Below are positions 8,828-16,313 of a DNA stretch of 41,692 bases, piece by piece. The position numbers and the translations under genes were made by a program. Position 1 is the first letter of the stretch. Every line of letters starts with the position of its first letter. This DNA comes from Halanaerobiaceae bacterium (GTDB taxonomy: Bacteria; Bacillota; Halanaerobiia; Halanaerobiales; DTU029): assembly GCA_012518635.1 (NCBI GenBank), contig JAAYRT010000024.1, positions 1-41,692 on the forward strand. The letters run 5' to 3'. The notes below the pieces were generated by a model. The model searched no databases. It had not been told where the DNA came from and saw nothing but the letters and a program-made list of their open reading frames with translations.

Positions 8828-9025
8828 GTGAAAATCAAACTTGGTGATATGGTACTCAGAAAAGGAGAGAAAAATCCTCTGCTTTTCCAGGTTACAGGTT
8901 TTGATGGGGAATATGCTTTATTAAAGGGTATAGAGATACCTATCGTAACCATTTATCAGGTAGATAAATTGATTAAATTAAACAGAAAACGGGAAAAATT
9001 AAATGTTATAAGGCGGATAAAATAA
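8828..9025 (+). CDS. Small SH3/KOW-like protein of unknown function
   Basis: A 65-residue protein I do not recognise. It begins (V)KIKLGDMVLRKGEKNPLLFQV and continues with short alternating hydrophobic strands and glycine turns, as in small SH3- or KOW-like beta barrels. The last ~15 residues are rich in Lys and Arg, compatible with nucleic acid binding (inference). Two in-frame GTG codons occur at 8822 and 8828. The GGGGAGGGG stretch just before them favours 8828, because the first would be too close. It lies 78 nt after thiN and is followed at once by a strong terminator, so it may be the last gene of the thiamine operon or have its own promoter. Confidence 0.6.
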   Translation: MKIKLGDMVLRKGEKNPLLFQVTGFDGEYALLKGIEIPIVTIYQVDKLIKLNRKREKLNVIRRIK

Positions 9026-9062
9026 GCCGGGTTAGTAATTTAAAGCCCGGCTTATTTTTTTA
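9022..9062 (+). terminator. Intrinsic terminator
   Basis: ATAAGCCGGG (9022-9031) pairs perfectly with CCCGGCTTAT (9046-9055) around a 14-nt loop, followed by a run of seven T. The left arm includes the stop codon of the preceding small gene. It ends the thiT-thiN-small-protein unit. Confidence 0.93.
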
Positions 9063-9096
9063 ATCCATTTTTAATTTTTTTTTAATTTTATTTTAA

Positions 9097-9124
9097 TCAA
9101 ACTTTTACCCAATCCTGTTATAAT
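9097..9124 (+). promoter_or_regulatory. Candidate sigma-A promoter for the NEW3-ABC operon
   Basis: A perfect TATAAT at 9119-9124 is preceded at 16-17 nt by a poor -35 (TCAAAC). It lies about 140 nt before the NEW3 gene in an otherwise AT-rich spacer, which would leave a long leader. That leader contains a small AAAGG/CCTTT hairpin near 9175. Confidence 0.45.
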
Positions 9125-9263
9125 ATAAAATGGAGAAATTATATCAGCTACATAAATCTGCTCAAGGGGGTGGTAAAGGCCATTCCTTTATTCTAACAGT
9201 GTAGAAAGACTTACCTAAGTATAGTAAAAATTTTTTCAAAACTAATAAAAGGAGGAATAGTTT

Positions 9264-10433
9264 ATGCTTAAAGGTAAAACTTATTTATTAACACTATTAA
9301 TATTTATAATATTCTGTCTAGTGAATATATCTGTTCTGGCAGCTGATGGTGTAATACTATATACTCCTTTTACCGGTGTATATGTATCTCCCGGTGATAC
9401 GGTAAGATATACAATAACGGTAATCAACAATACTGATCGAATCCAGAATATGAACCTTTCCCTGGAAGGCTTAAATGAAGACTGGCAATATGTGTTTAAA
9501 TCCATGTCCAGGGAAGTCGAGAAGCTGGCTGTCAGGTCAAAAGAGCTGGATGATAATAGCCGGAATATTGATCTGGAGCTGGAAGTACCTTTGCAGGTGG
9601 AAGAAGGGGTCCATAATTTCCGGCTGGTTGCTAATACAGATACAGGTATAAGGACTGTCCTGCCCCTGCAGTTAAATGTCAAGGAAAAAGGGGTCTTTGA
9701 AACAGAATTTACCATAGACCAGGCCAATATGGAAGGATATTCTGATTCTACTTTTACCTATTCGGCTAAACTGAAAAATAAAACTGCAGAAAGGCAGCAT
9801 TATTCCCTGACAGCAAGTGCACCAAGGGGTTGGGATGTAAGATTCAGGGTCAATGCCGATTATGTAACATCTGTTACCCTGGATTCCAATCAGAACCAGA
9901 ATGTTTCCATTCATGTCAAGCCGCCGGTAAATGCCGGAGCTGGTACCTATAATATAAATGTCCGTGCTATTTCCGGCCAGACCTCAGAAGAGATCCAGCT
10001 GGAAACAGTAATCAAGGGCAGGTATGGTATCAATCTGACAACACCTATCGGGCTATTGAGCTCTGATATCCCAATCGGCGGGGAGAAAGATATCGAATTG
10101 ATAGTTGAAAATACTGGTACTGTACCCTTAAGGGATATAAATTTGAGTGCCAGCACACCAATTGACTGGACCGTGGAATTTGAAGAAGAGGAAATACTGG
10201 TATTGGAGGCAGGGGAAAAGCGTAATATTAAGGCCACGATTAAGGCCAGTGAGAAGGCAATTGCCGGAGATTATCAGCTGGTCATTAATGCCAGGACACC
10301 GGAGGTAAATGCAACCAGAACCTTCCGGATTACAGCAAAAACATCCATGTTCTGGGGTGCTGTGGGTATTCTAATTATCTTTGCAGTAATAGCTGTTTTA
10401 TATTACTTTATCCGTAAATATGGGAGGAGATAA
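9264..10433 (+). CDS. Secreted, membrane-anchored NEW3-domain protein
   Basis: A 389-residue exported protein. Residues 1-26 form a signal peptide ending VLA|AD. Residues ~27-360 are beta-rich and look like three tandem Ig-like NEW3 (alpha-galactosidase-associated, COG1470-type) domains, with the recurring pattern of N-x-T(G/D) followed by W-x-V-x-F/R seen at GLNEDWQYVF, APRGWDVRFR and TPIDWTVEFE. A C-terminal helix (about 365-384) with a positive tail anchors it in the membrane. It starts 7 nt after AAAGGAGG and ends 2 nt before an ABC ATPase, so it is very likely part of that transporter system. The exact role and any ligand cannot be told from sequence. Confidence 0.82.
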   Translation: MLKGKTYLLTLLIFIIFCLVNISVLAADGVILYTPFTGVYVSPGDTVRYTITVINNTDRIQNMNLSLEGLNEDWQYVFKSMSREVEKLAVRSKELDDNSRNIDLELEVPLQVEEGVHNFRLVANTDTGIRTVLPLQLNVKEKGVFETEFTIDQANMEGYSDSTFTYSAKLKNKTAERQHYSLTASAPRGWDVRFRVNADYVTSVTLDSNQNQNVSIHVKPPVNAGAGTYNINVRAISGQTSEEIQLETVIKGRYGINLTTPIGLLSSDIPIGGEKDIELIVENTGTVPLRDINLSASTPIDWTVEFEEEEILVLEAGEKRNIKATIKASEKAIAGDYQLVINARTPEVNATRTFRITAKTSMFWGAVGILIIFAVIAVLYYFIRKYGRR

Positions 10434-10435
10434 GG

Positions 10436-11395
10436 ATGCCCGGAACCATTATTGAAATTAATAAGCTTACTAAACTATATAATGGTTACAGGGCAGTAAA
10501 TGAACTGACTTTGAGTATAGAGGAAGGTGAAATTTTTGGTTTGCTGGGACCAAATGGTGCCGGTAAAACCACTACAATATTAATGTTGATGGGATTAACA
10601 GAACCCAGTTCAGGAACAGTCCGGATAGCCGGATATGATTCCACAAGAGAACCCTTGCAGGTGAAGAGGATAGTAGGATATTTACCGGATCAGGTAGGTT
10701 TTTATGAAAATAGAACAGCTCTGGAAAATCTGGTATTTACTGCCCGCTTGAATGGAATTACAGAAGAGGAAGCCAGAAAGGCTGCTGATGAATTACTGGA
10801 TACAGTCGGCCTTACAGAAGTAAAAAATAAAAAGGTGGGTACTTTTTCCAGGGGGATGAGGCAGAGGTTAGGACTGGCCGATGTGCTGATAAAAAATCCC
10901 AAAATAATTATCCTGGATGAACCCACTATAGGTATTGACCCAAAAGGAGTCAGTGATTTTCTGGGCCTGATTAAAAGTCTCAGCAGGGAGAGGGGGATAA
11001 CTGTTTTACTCTCCTCACATCTCCTGAACCAGGTACAGAAAATCTGTGACCGGGTAGGCATTTTTATAAAAGGTAATCTGAAGGCAGTGGGTAAGATTGA
11101 GGAATTGGCAGGAGAATTATTAAAAGAAGGCAATATAGAGATCAGGATTGCAGTCAAAGAAGAATTGAATGAAAAAATTATGGAGAAGGTAAAAGCCTTA
11201 TCCGGTATAACTGAAATCAATTCCAGGAAGAGGGAGATGTTTATAAAGGCCAAAGAAGATTTGAGTTCCCCTATAGCAAAAATCCTTATTGATTCAGGCT
11301 TTTCCTTGCTCCATCTTTCCACTAAAGAATATAGCCTGGAAGATATATACGATTTCTATTTCGGGGGAGGTGCAGCAGATGGAAAGGCAGGCTAG
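10436..11395 (+). CDS. ABC transporter ATP-binding protein (ABC-2/CcmA-type)
   Basis: A 319-residue ATPase of the exporter-type CcmA/NatA class. Visible motifs are Walker A GPNGAGKTT (about 38-46), the Q-loop region near GYLPDQVGFYE, signature FSRGMRQRLG, Walker B IIILDEP followed by TIGIDP, and the switch His in LLSSHLLNQV. The C-terminal ~95 residues form the extra domain common in these ATPases. It lies between a NEW3 protein and the matching permease and overlaps the permease start by 17 nt. The substrate is unknown. Exporters of this class move drugs, lipids, polysaccharides or cations, or act in cell-surface assembly. Confidence 0.92.
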   Translation: MPGTIIEINKLTKLYNGYRAVNELTLSIEEGEIFGLLGPNGAGKTTTILMLMGLTEPSSGTVRIAGYDSTREPLQVKRIVGYLPDQVGFYENRTALENLVFTARLNGITEEEARKAADELLDTVGLTEVKNKKVGTFSRGMRQRLGLADVLIKNPKIIILDEPTIGIDPKGVSDFLGLIKSLSRERGITVLLSSHLLNQVQKICDRVGIFIKGNLKAVGKIEELAGELLKEGNIEIRIAVKEELNEKIMEKVKALSGITEINSRKREMFIKAKEDLSSPIAKILIDSGFSLLHLSTKEYSLEDIYDFYFGGGAADGKAG

Positions 11396-12311
11396 CCCAT
11401 TTGCGGTATTGGTACAAAAAGAGATAGGAGATTATATCTATAGCTGGAAATTCCTCATCCTTCTGGGAATAATCCTGCTGACTGCAATAGGTTCATTAAT
11501 AACGATACTTTCCATAATAAAAGACTATGCAGCTAATATCGATCTGGATAATTCCTTCCTTTTCCTGAATCTTTTTACTGCTTCAGACGGCAATCTCCCT
11601 CCCTTTATTACCATAATCAGTTTCCTGGGCCCGATTATGGGCCTGGCCCTTGGTTTTGATGTGATCAATGTTGAAAGGAATAGGGGGACAATCAGCCGGG
11701 TTTTAGCCCAGCCCCTTCCCAGGGATTATTTCATAAATAGCAAATTCGTAGCTGCCTTGCTGGTCATAGGGGTTTCTATCTTTTCCATTGGCTTTCTAAT
11801 CATGGGGTTTAGCATTCTGACACTGGGAATTTATCCCACCCTGGATGAACTATTAAGGATAATATTTTTCCTCATCTTCACCTGTTTCTATATAGCATTC
11901 TGGTTGAATCTGGGTATATTGTTTTCTACAATCTTTCATCAGTCAGCCACCTCGGCCCTGGCCGGTCTGGCAGTCTGGTTATTTTATACAGTATTCTATT
12001 CCATGCTCATGAATCTTATAGGCAATGCCATTTATGACAACCAGATGGATCTTGGTGTCTTTTTGACCAGGATGAACAGGTTATCTCCAATAGGCCTTTA
12101 CAATGAATTGACGACAATTTTACTCACCCCTTCAATCCGTACAACTACTGCCTTAACATTTGAGCAGCTTTATGGAGCCTTGCCGTCGACCCTGCCCTTT
12201 AGCCAGAGCCTGATGCTGGTCTGGCCCCATATCTGCGGCCTGATAGCTGCTACCTTTATCTGTTTTGCCATTGCCTACCTTATCTTCATGCGGGAGGAAA
12301 TCAGAGCCTGA
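11379..12311 (+). CDS. ABC-2 type transporter permease
   Basis: An integral membrane protein of about 310 residues with roughly six hydrophobic segments, beginning MERQASPFAVLVQKEIGDYIYSWKF, the usual cytoplasmic entry of ABC-2 permeases. The central GPIMGLALGFDVINVERNRGTISRVLAQPLPRDYFINSKF is the typical coupling-helix region. The frame is open further upstream, but the ATG at 11379 follows GGGGGAGGTG by 7 nt, so the start overlaps the ATPase gene by 17 nt. It forms a transporter with the preceding ATPase, probably working with the NEW3 protein. A strong terminator follows 20 nt downstream. Confidence 0.9.
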   Translation: MERQASPFAVLVQKEIGDYIYSWKFLILLGIILLTAIGSLITILSIIKDYAANIDLDNSFLFLNLFTASDGNLPPFITIISFLGPIMGLALGFDVINVERNRGTISRVLAQPLPRDYFINSKFVAALLVIGVSIFSIGFLIMGFSILTLGIYPTLDELLRIIFFLIFTCFYIAFWLNLGILFSTIFHQSATSALAGLAVWLFYTVFYSMLMNLIGNAIYDNQMDLGVFLTRMNRLSPIGLYNELTTILLTPSIRTTTALTFEQLYGALPSTLPFSQSLMLVWPHICGLIAATFICFAIAYLIFMREEIRA

Positions 12312-12331
12312 TGAGGATAAAGAGAATTACG

Positions 12332-12363
12332 GACAGGAGAACCTGTTTCTCCTGTCTTTTTTT
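12332..12363 (+). terminator. Intrinsic terminator of the NEW3-ABC operon
   Basis: A perfect 10-bp stem GACAGGAGAA (12332-12341) / TTCTCCTGTC (12347-12356) with a 5-nt loop is followed by seven T residues. Confidence 0.95.
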
Positions 12364-12382
12364 AGTTCTAATTTTTGAAACT

Positions 12383-12443
12383 ACCTGGACAGGTGGTTAT
12401 TTATTCAAATTATGAATAAAAAGAAAACTACACTATAGTGTAG
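12383..12443. repeat. Cluster of three inverted repeats (candidate operators)
   Basis: Three dyads occur within 61 bases: ACCTG-GA-CAGGT (12383-12394), TTTATTC-N7-GAATAAA (12400-12420) and the perfect 16-bp palindrome CTACACTATAGTGTAG (12428-12443). The last resembles an operator in size and symmetry. They lie between the terminator of the ABC operon and the small membrane protein at 12594. No T tract follows any of them, so they are not simple terminators. Which protein binds them, if any, is unknown. Confidence 0.5.
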
Positions 12444-12593
12444 TAGATAGGAATGGTAAAATACGGTATCATGAAAAAAGAAGAAATTATAATGTAAAAA
12501 CAGTCAGAATTAATAAAATAACGTAAAAAGAATTTTAATAAATGAAATGGAATATATATAATTCAAATAATGATTAAAGGGGGAATTTATTGA

Positions 12594-12863
12594 ATGAAGG
12601 AAAATGTATCATTTGCTGAAATACTACTTAATAGAAAATACTTTTTTTATGCAAATATTTTAGTAGTATTTTGTTTTTTAATTACTCAATTTATCGGTAA
12701 GATTAAAATTATAGGAATTCTTTCTTTGTTGAGTGTTGTATTACTGGTAATTGATATGTTGAAATCAAAGTTGTATAAAAGCCCTTTAATAATTCTTATA
12801 TATTTTGTAATTGGTGTTGCTGGTCTAGCTATGTTTTTTTACCATCTGTTCTATTCAGGATAA
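12594..12863 (+). CDS. Small AT-rich three-helix membrane protein, unknown
   Basis: An 89-residue protein I do not recognise. It has three hydrophobic helices (about residues 18-35, 38-54 and 64-86) separated by short Lys-rich turns, and almost no soluble part. AAAGGGGG precedes the ATG by about 10 nt. The DNA is visibly more AT-rich than the neighbours and uses AT-ending codons throughout, which could mean acquisition by transfer or weak selection. It stands alone, flanked by terminators on both sides, and downstream of three palindromes. A TATAAT at 12488 without a clear -35 is the best promoter candidate. Confidence 0.6.
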   Translation: MKENVSFAEILLNRKYFFYANILVVFCFLITQFIGKIKIIGILSLLSVVLLVIDMLKSKLYKSPLIILIYFVIGVAGLAMFFYHLFYSG

Positions 12864-12900
12864 ATACTTAATATAAAGGCAAAAATATGTTTTTAGCATG

Positions 12901-12926
12901 CTGCCAGTAAAGGCAGTTTTTCTTTT
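12901..12926 (+). terminator. Short terminator after the small membrane protein
   Basis: CTGCC (12901-12905) pairs with GGCAG (12912-12916), loop AGTAAA, followed by TTTTTCTTTTT. The stem is only 5-6 bp, so it may be modest in strength. Confidence 0.6.
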
Positions 12927-12951
12927 TAAATATAGAGCTGCCTAAAGTCCA

Positions 12952-12980
12952 TTGCTATTTATTTTCTTTTAATATATAAT
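12952..12980 (+). promoter_or_regulatory. Sigma-A promoter of the fumarase/malic enzyme genes
   Basis: TTGCTA (12952-12957), a 17-nt spacer, and a perfect TATAAT (12975-12980). The predicted transcript start near 12987 gives a ~33-nt leader to the fumarase alpha gene. Confidence 0.75.
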
Positions 12981-13019
12981 TATTTTAATATCATAAATAT
13001 AAAAGCCTTGGTGATATAT

Positions 13020-13859
13020 ATGCGAAAGATAAGTTCTGTTGAGATAAGTGAGGCCATTGCCGGCCTGGTGAAAGAAGCCAATTATTTTTTACCCGAGGAT
13101 GTCTTAAAAGTAATAGAAAAAAGTGCCAGAGAAGAAGAGTCAGCTGTAGGCAGGGAGATATTGCAACAGATCCTCTTAAATAACCGGATTGCCGGAGAGG
13201 AGAGGGTAGCTGTCTGCCAGGATACAGGTATTGTGGTTGTATTTGCCGAGCTGGGGAATGAGGTATTCATAGAAGGTGACTTATATGAGGCAATAAATGC
13301 AGGGGTACGGAAAGGTTATAAAGAGGGATACCTGAGGACCTCCGTTGTTGATCATCCCCTGCGCCGGGTTAATACCGGTGATAATACTCCGGCAGTTGTC
13401 CACCTGAAACTGGTTCCAGGTGATAAATTGAGACTTATTGTAGCACCTAAAGGGGCCGGTAGTGAAAATATGAGTATAGTGAAAATGTTGAAACCTGCCG
13501 ATGGGAAAGAAGGTATCAGGAAATTTGTTTTGCAAACAGTAATGGAAGCTGGTGCCAATCCCTGTCCCCCTATCGTAGTAGGTATAGGGCTGGGGGGCAG
13601 TTTTGAGAAGGCGGCCTTACTGGCCAAGGAGGCCTTATTAAGACCCCTGGACGATTCGAACCCGGACCCTGTGATAGCAGAAATGGAAAAGAGCCTGCTG
13701 GCTGACATCAATAAACTGGGTATCGGGCCCCAGGGCCTGGGAGGAAGCACTACTGCCCTGGCAGTGAAGATAAATACCTTCCCCTGCCATATCGCTTCTT
13801 TACCTGTGGCCATCAATATCAATTGCCATGTAGCCAGACATAAAGAGGTTATTATATAA
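13020..13859 (+). CDS. fumA: Fumarate hydratase class I, alpha subunit
   Basis: The iron-sulfur half of a two-subunit class I fumarase (fumarate + water to malate) of about 280 residues. The three cluster cysteines expected for the family are visible in VAVCQDTGIV (Cys66), GANPCPPIVVGIG and KINTFPCHIAS. The frame is open to a TTG at 13008, but GGTGAT just upstream places the ATG at 13020 as the start. The beta subunit follows after 43 nt and malic enzyme after that. L-tartrate dehydratase alpha (TtdA) is the closest alternative. Pairing with malic enzyme favours fumarase. The [4Fe-4S] enzyme is oxygen-sensitive, in line with anaerobic life. Confidence 0.88.
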   Translation: MRKISSVEISEAIAGLVKEANYFLPEDVLKVIEKSAREEESAVGREILQQILLNNRIAGEERVAVCQDTGIVVVFAELGNEVFIEGDLYEAINAGVRKGYKEGYLRTSVVDHPLRRVNTGDNTPAVVHLKLVPGDKLRLIVAPKGAGSENMSIVKMLKPADGKEGIRKFVLQTVMEAGANPCPPIVVGIGLGGSFEKAALLAKEALLRPLDDSNPDPVIAEMEKSLLADINKLGIGPQGLGGSTTALAVKINTFPCHIASLPVAININCHVARHKEVII

Positions 13860-13902
13860 AGTTAGAAATAGATATATAAATTTAAATAGATAGGAGGCAG
13901 TT

Positions 13903-14454
13903 ATGGATATTAGACTACCTTTCCGGGAAGAGGATATTAAGAATTTAAGAGCAGGGGATGTCCTTACCCTTAGTGGAGTCCTTTATACCGCCAGAGACCA
14001 GGCCCATGCACGCCTGGTGCGGTCTATTGAAGAAGGCAAGGAACTGCCCATCCCTCTGGAGGGGCAGACCATTTATTATACAGGACCTGCACCGGCGAAG
14101 CCTGGAGCGGTTATTGGCCCTGCAGGCCCCACTACCAGCTATCGGATGGATCCCTATACACCTATCTTATTGAAAAATGGCCTGAAGGGGATGATTGGAA
14201 AGGGTGGCCGTTCCAGGGAAGTGCAGGAAGCCATTAAGGAATATAGGGCTGTCTATTTTGCAGCAGTCGGTGGGGCAGCAGCCTTGATTGCCAGAAGTAT
14301 AAAAAAGGCAGAGGTGGTCGCCTATCCGGACCTGGGGCCGGAAGCCATCAGGAGGTTAGAGGTGGAGAAATTTCCCGTAATTGTCATCAATGATATCTAT
14401 GGCAATGACTTGTATGAGGAAGGCCAGAGAGAGTACAGAAAAATAGATATTTGA
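13903..14454 (+). CDS. fumB: Fumarate hydratase class I, beta subunit
   Basis: A 183-residue catalytic partner of the alpha subunit. Recognisable family stretches are DVLTLSGVLYTARDQAHARL near residue 20, GPAPAKPGAVIGPAGPTTSYRMDPY near 62-86 and GLKGMIGKGGRS near 95. AGGAGG at 13892-13897 precedes the ATG by 5 nt. It is expected to act as an alpha-beta complex in the cytoplasm. The symbol follows the two-subunit naming used in many Firmicutes and does not mean the E. coli FumB protein. TtdB-type tartrate dehydratase beta is the alternative. Confidence 0.88.
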   Translation: MDIRLPFREEDIKNLRAGDVLTLSGVLYTARDQAHARLVRSIEEGKELPIPLEGQTIYYTGPAPAKPGAVIGPAGPTTSYRMDPYTPILLKNGLKGMIGKGGRSREVQEAIKEYRAVYFAAVGGAAALIARSIKKAEVVAYPDLGPEAIRRLEVEKFPVIVINDIYGNDLYEEGQREYRKIDI

Positions 14455-14504
14455 TTTAGATATGGATTGAAATTTTAAAATATATAATGATTGAGGTGGT
14501 AAAT

Positions 14505-15734
14505 TTGTCAGTTTATGAGAAGGCACTTAAGCTACATAAGGAATTACAGGGAAAAATCAGTGTTAAAAGCAAGGTTGCTGTACGTAATAAAGATGATTTG
14601 AGCCTGGCTTATTCACCGGGTGTTGCTGAACCCTGTAGAAAGATAGAGGAAGACAGGACGGCTGTTTATGATTATACCAATAAAGGGAATTATGTCGCTG
14701 TAGTTTCAACAGGTACTGCAGTCCTGGGCCTGGGAGATATTGGCCCGGAGGCAGCCCTGCCGGTTATGGAGGGTAAAGCAGTGCTTTTTAAAGAATTTGC
14801 CGGCATTGATGCTTTCCCCCTCTGTATCGGGACAAAGGATGTAGAAGAGGTAGTGAATTTTATAAAATTACTGGAACCTACCTTTGCCGGTATTAATCTT
14901 GAGGATATTGCCGCACCGGAATGTTTTGAGATAGAGCGGCGGTTAAAGGAAGAAACAAATATGGCCATCTTCCATGACGACCAGCATGGGACAGCCATTG
15001 TTGTCCTGGCCGGCCTGTTGAATGCTCTGAGACTTGTAGATAAAAAGATAGAGGATGTCAAGATAGTGGTTAATGGGGCAGGAGCTTCTGCTACAGCGGT
15101 TACTAAACTCTTGCTCAGTGAAGGGGTTAAAAATATAGTTATTTGTGACAGGGAAGGAGCCCTTTATCCTGACAGGACAGAGGGGATGAATCCAGCCAAA
15201 AGAGAACTGGCCGGTATTACTAATAGGAATAAGGAGAGAGGCCTTCTGGCCGATGTAATAAAGGGTGCTGATGTATTTATCGGTTTGTCTGCAGGAAATG
15301 TTCTTACAGCAGAGATGGTAAGGGATATGGCGGAAGATCCGGTAATTTTTGCCCTGGCCAATCCTGTACCGGAGATAGCACCGGAACTGGCTAAAGAAGC
15401 AGGTGCCAGGATTGTGGCCACCGGCCGTTCAGATTACCCGAATCAGATTAACAATGTGCTGGCCTTCCCGGGGGTTTTTAGAGGTGCCCTGGATGTTCGG
15501 GCAAAAGATATCAATGAAGAGATGAAGCTGGCTGCAGCCCATGCTATTGCTGAATTGGCCGGGGCTGAGTTAAGGGAAGACTATATTATACCCGAGCCTT
15601 TTGATGTCAGGGTTGCTCCAGCAGTAGCAGCTGCGGTGGCCCGGGCAGCCCAGGAAAGTGGTGTAGCCAGGATAAATGTATCTCCTGAAGAAATCCGGGA
15701 AAGGACCAGAAAGTTAGCGGCTATAGGAGATTAA
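14505..15734 (+). CDS. NAD(P)-dependent malic enzyme (oxaloacetate-decarboxylating malate dehydrogenase)
   Basis: About 409 residues, the short bacterial malic enzyme type that converts malate to pyruvate and CO2 with reduction of NAD(P). Visible are LAYSPGVAEPCR, the metal/substrate region GINLEDIAAPECFEIERRL, FHDDQHGTAIV, the nucleotide-binding VVNGAGASATA and ALANPVPEI. An upstream in-frame ATG (14487) lacks a ribosome site. GAGGTGG at 14493-14499 is placed for the TTG at 14505, giving SVYEKALKLHKELQGK as in relatives. Together with the fumarase it makes a fumarate-malate-pyruvate route. Cofactor preference cannot be read here. Confidence 0.9.
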   Translation: MSVYEKALKLHKELQGKISVKSKVAVRNKDDLSLAYSPGVAEPCRKIEEDRTAVYDYTNKGNYVAVVSTGTAVLGLGDIGPEAALPVMEGKAVLFKEFAGIDAFPLCIGTKDVEEVVNFIKLLEPTFAGINLEDIAAPECFEIERRLKEETNMAIFHDDQHGTAIVVLAGLLNALRLVDKKIEDVKIVVNGAGASATAVTKLLLSEGVKNIVICDREGALYPDRTEGMNPAKRELAGITNRNKERGLLADVIKGADVFIGLSAGNVLTAEMVRDMAEDPVIFALANPVPEIAPELAKEAGARIVATGRSDYPNQINNVLAFPGVFRGALDVRAKDINEEMKLAAAHAIAELAGAELREDYIIPEPFDVRVAPAVAAAVARAAQESGVARINVSPEEIRERTRKLAAIGD

Positions 15735-15752
15735 AGTTAATATTGGGAAAAG

Positions 15753-15790
15753 AAAAATGCTGGCTCGATTCAGAGGCAGCATTTTTTTAT
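15753..15790. terminator. Bidirectional terminator between malic enzyme and rpmB
   Basis: AAATGCTG-x-CTC (15755-15766) pairs with GAG-x-CAGCATTT (15773-15784). A T run follows on the plus strand, and on the minus strand the complement of AGAAAAAT gives a broken T run. It can serve both converging genes. Confidence 0.85.
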
Positions 15791-15833
15791 TGAGGAGAAT
15801 GGATAAGTCTCCTGTTTTTATATAATATTATAA

Positions 15834-16064
15834 TTAGTAAGCTCTTTCGATCCGTCCAGATTTGATACAATCTGTACAGACTTTTAATCTCTTGGGAACA
15901 CCATCAACAAGAACCCTTAATCTTTGCAGGTTGGGACTCTGGGTGCGGGCAGAAACCTTGACTACGTGTCTACCAATACCACCCTCTTTTTTAGCTTTAC
16001 CACGACGGGTAATGCGGCTACCATATAATTTCCCTTTACCGCAAACTTCACAAACTCTTGCCAT
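15834..16064 (-). CDS. rpmB: 50S ribosomal protein L28 (zinc-binding, long form)
   Basis: A 76-residue ribosomal protein bL28. Residues 1-10 (MARVCEVCGK) and 44-72 (PNLQRLRVLVDG onward) are unmistakable. Two CxxC pairs (Cys5/Cys8 and Cys63/Cys66) indicate a zinc-binding form. Compared with the common 62-residue type it carries about 13 extra residues around RRGKAKKEGGIG, a segment also known from Thermus-type L28. AGGAGGTGG lies 6 nt before the ATG. It is transcribed alone and opposite to its neighbours, diverging from the Asp23 gene. In Bacillus rpmB sits at the same place, opposite yloU. Confidence 0.96.
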   Translation of the reverse strand: MARVCEVCGKGKLYGSRITRRGKAKKEGGIGRHVVKVSARTQSPNLQRLRVLVDGVPKRLKVCTDCIKSGRIERAY

Positions 16065-16313
16065 GCTTCCACCTCCTCTTAGGAATCCTGTAAGAAAAAA
16101 TAAAACTTTATTTAAATAATCTTTGAAAAGATTGTAAACCTAATAATATAGGCCTGGCAAACAGTACAGAATATATTTTAACACAATTACACGGCTTTTA
16201 GCAAGCATAAATTAATAAAAAGCAGGAATTTATTTATTGGGCATTGAATTATACTGCAGGAAAAATACATAAATATAGAAATAAGGACTAGGGAGGGTTG
16301 GAGAAGTTTATTC
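16065..16313. other. Divergent intergenic region between rpmB and the Asp23 gene
   Basis: About 300 bases separate the two divergent starts. The stretch is AT-rich and I see no gene or RNA in it. Minus-strand -10-like elements (complement of AATATA near 16145) exist without a good -35, so the rpmB promoter could not be fixed. The right end holds the plus-strand promoter listed separately. Confidence 0.5.

Noticed and set aside
9281-9727. 148-codon minus-strand frame inside the NEW3 gene
   Set aside because: The plus strand has a signal peptide, repeats and strong RBS; the reverse frame shows no recognisable motif.
10702-11322. 206-codon open frame on the minus strand inside the ABC ATPase gene
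   Set aside because: Antisense to a protein with all ABC motifs, rich in Ser/Ile/Phe typical of reverse-frame translation, no ribosome site.
13352-13822. 156-codon minus-strand open frame within the fumarase alpha gene
   Set aside because: Opposite a gene with intact cluster cysteines; low-complexity composition and no ribosome site, so a shadow.
15862-16119. 85-codon plus-strand frame covering rpmB
   Set aside because: rpmB on the minus strand is unambiguous (zinc cysteines, strong RBS); the plus-strand frame lacks a start context.
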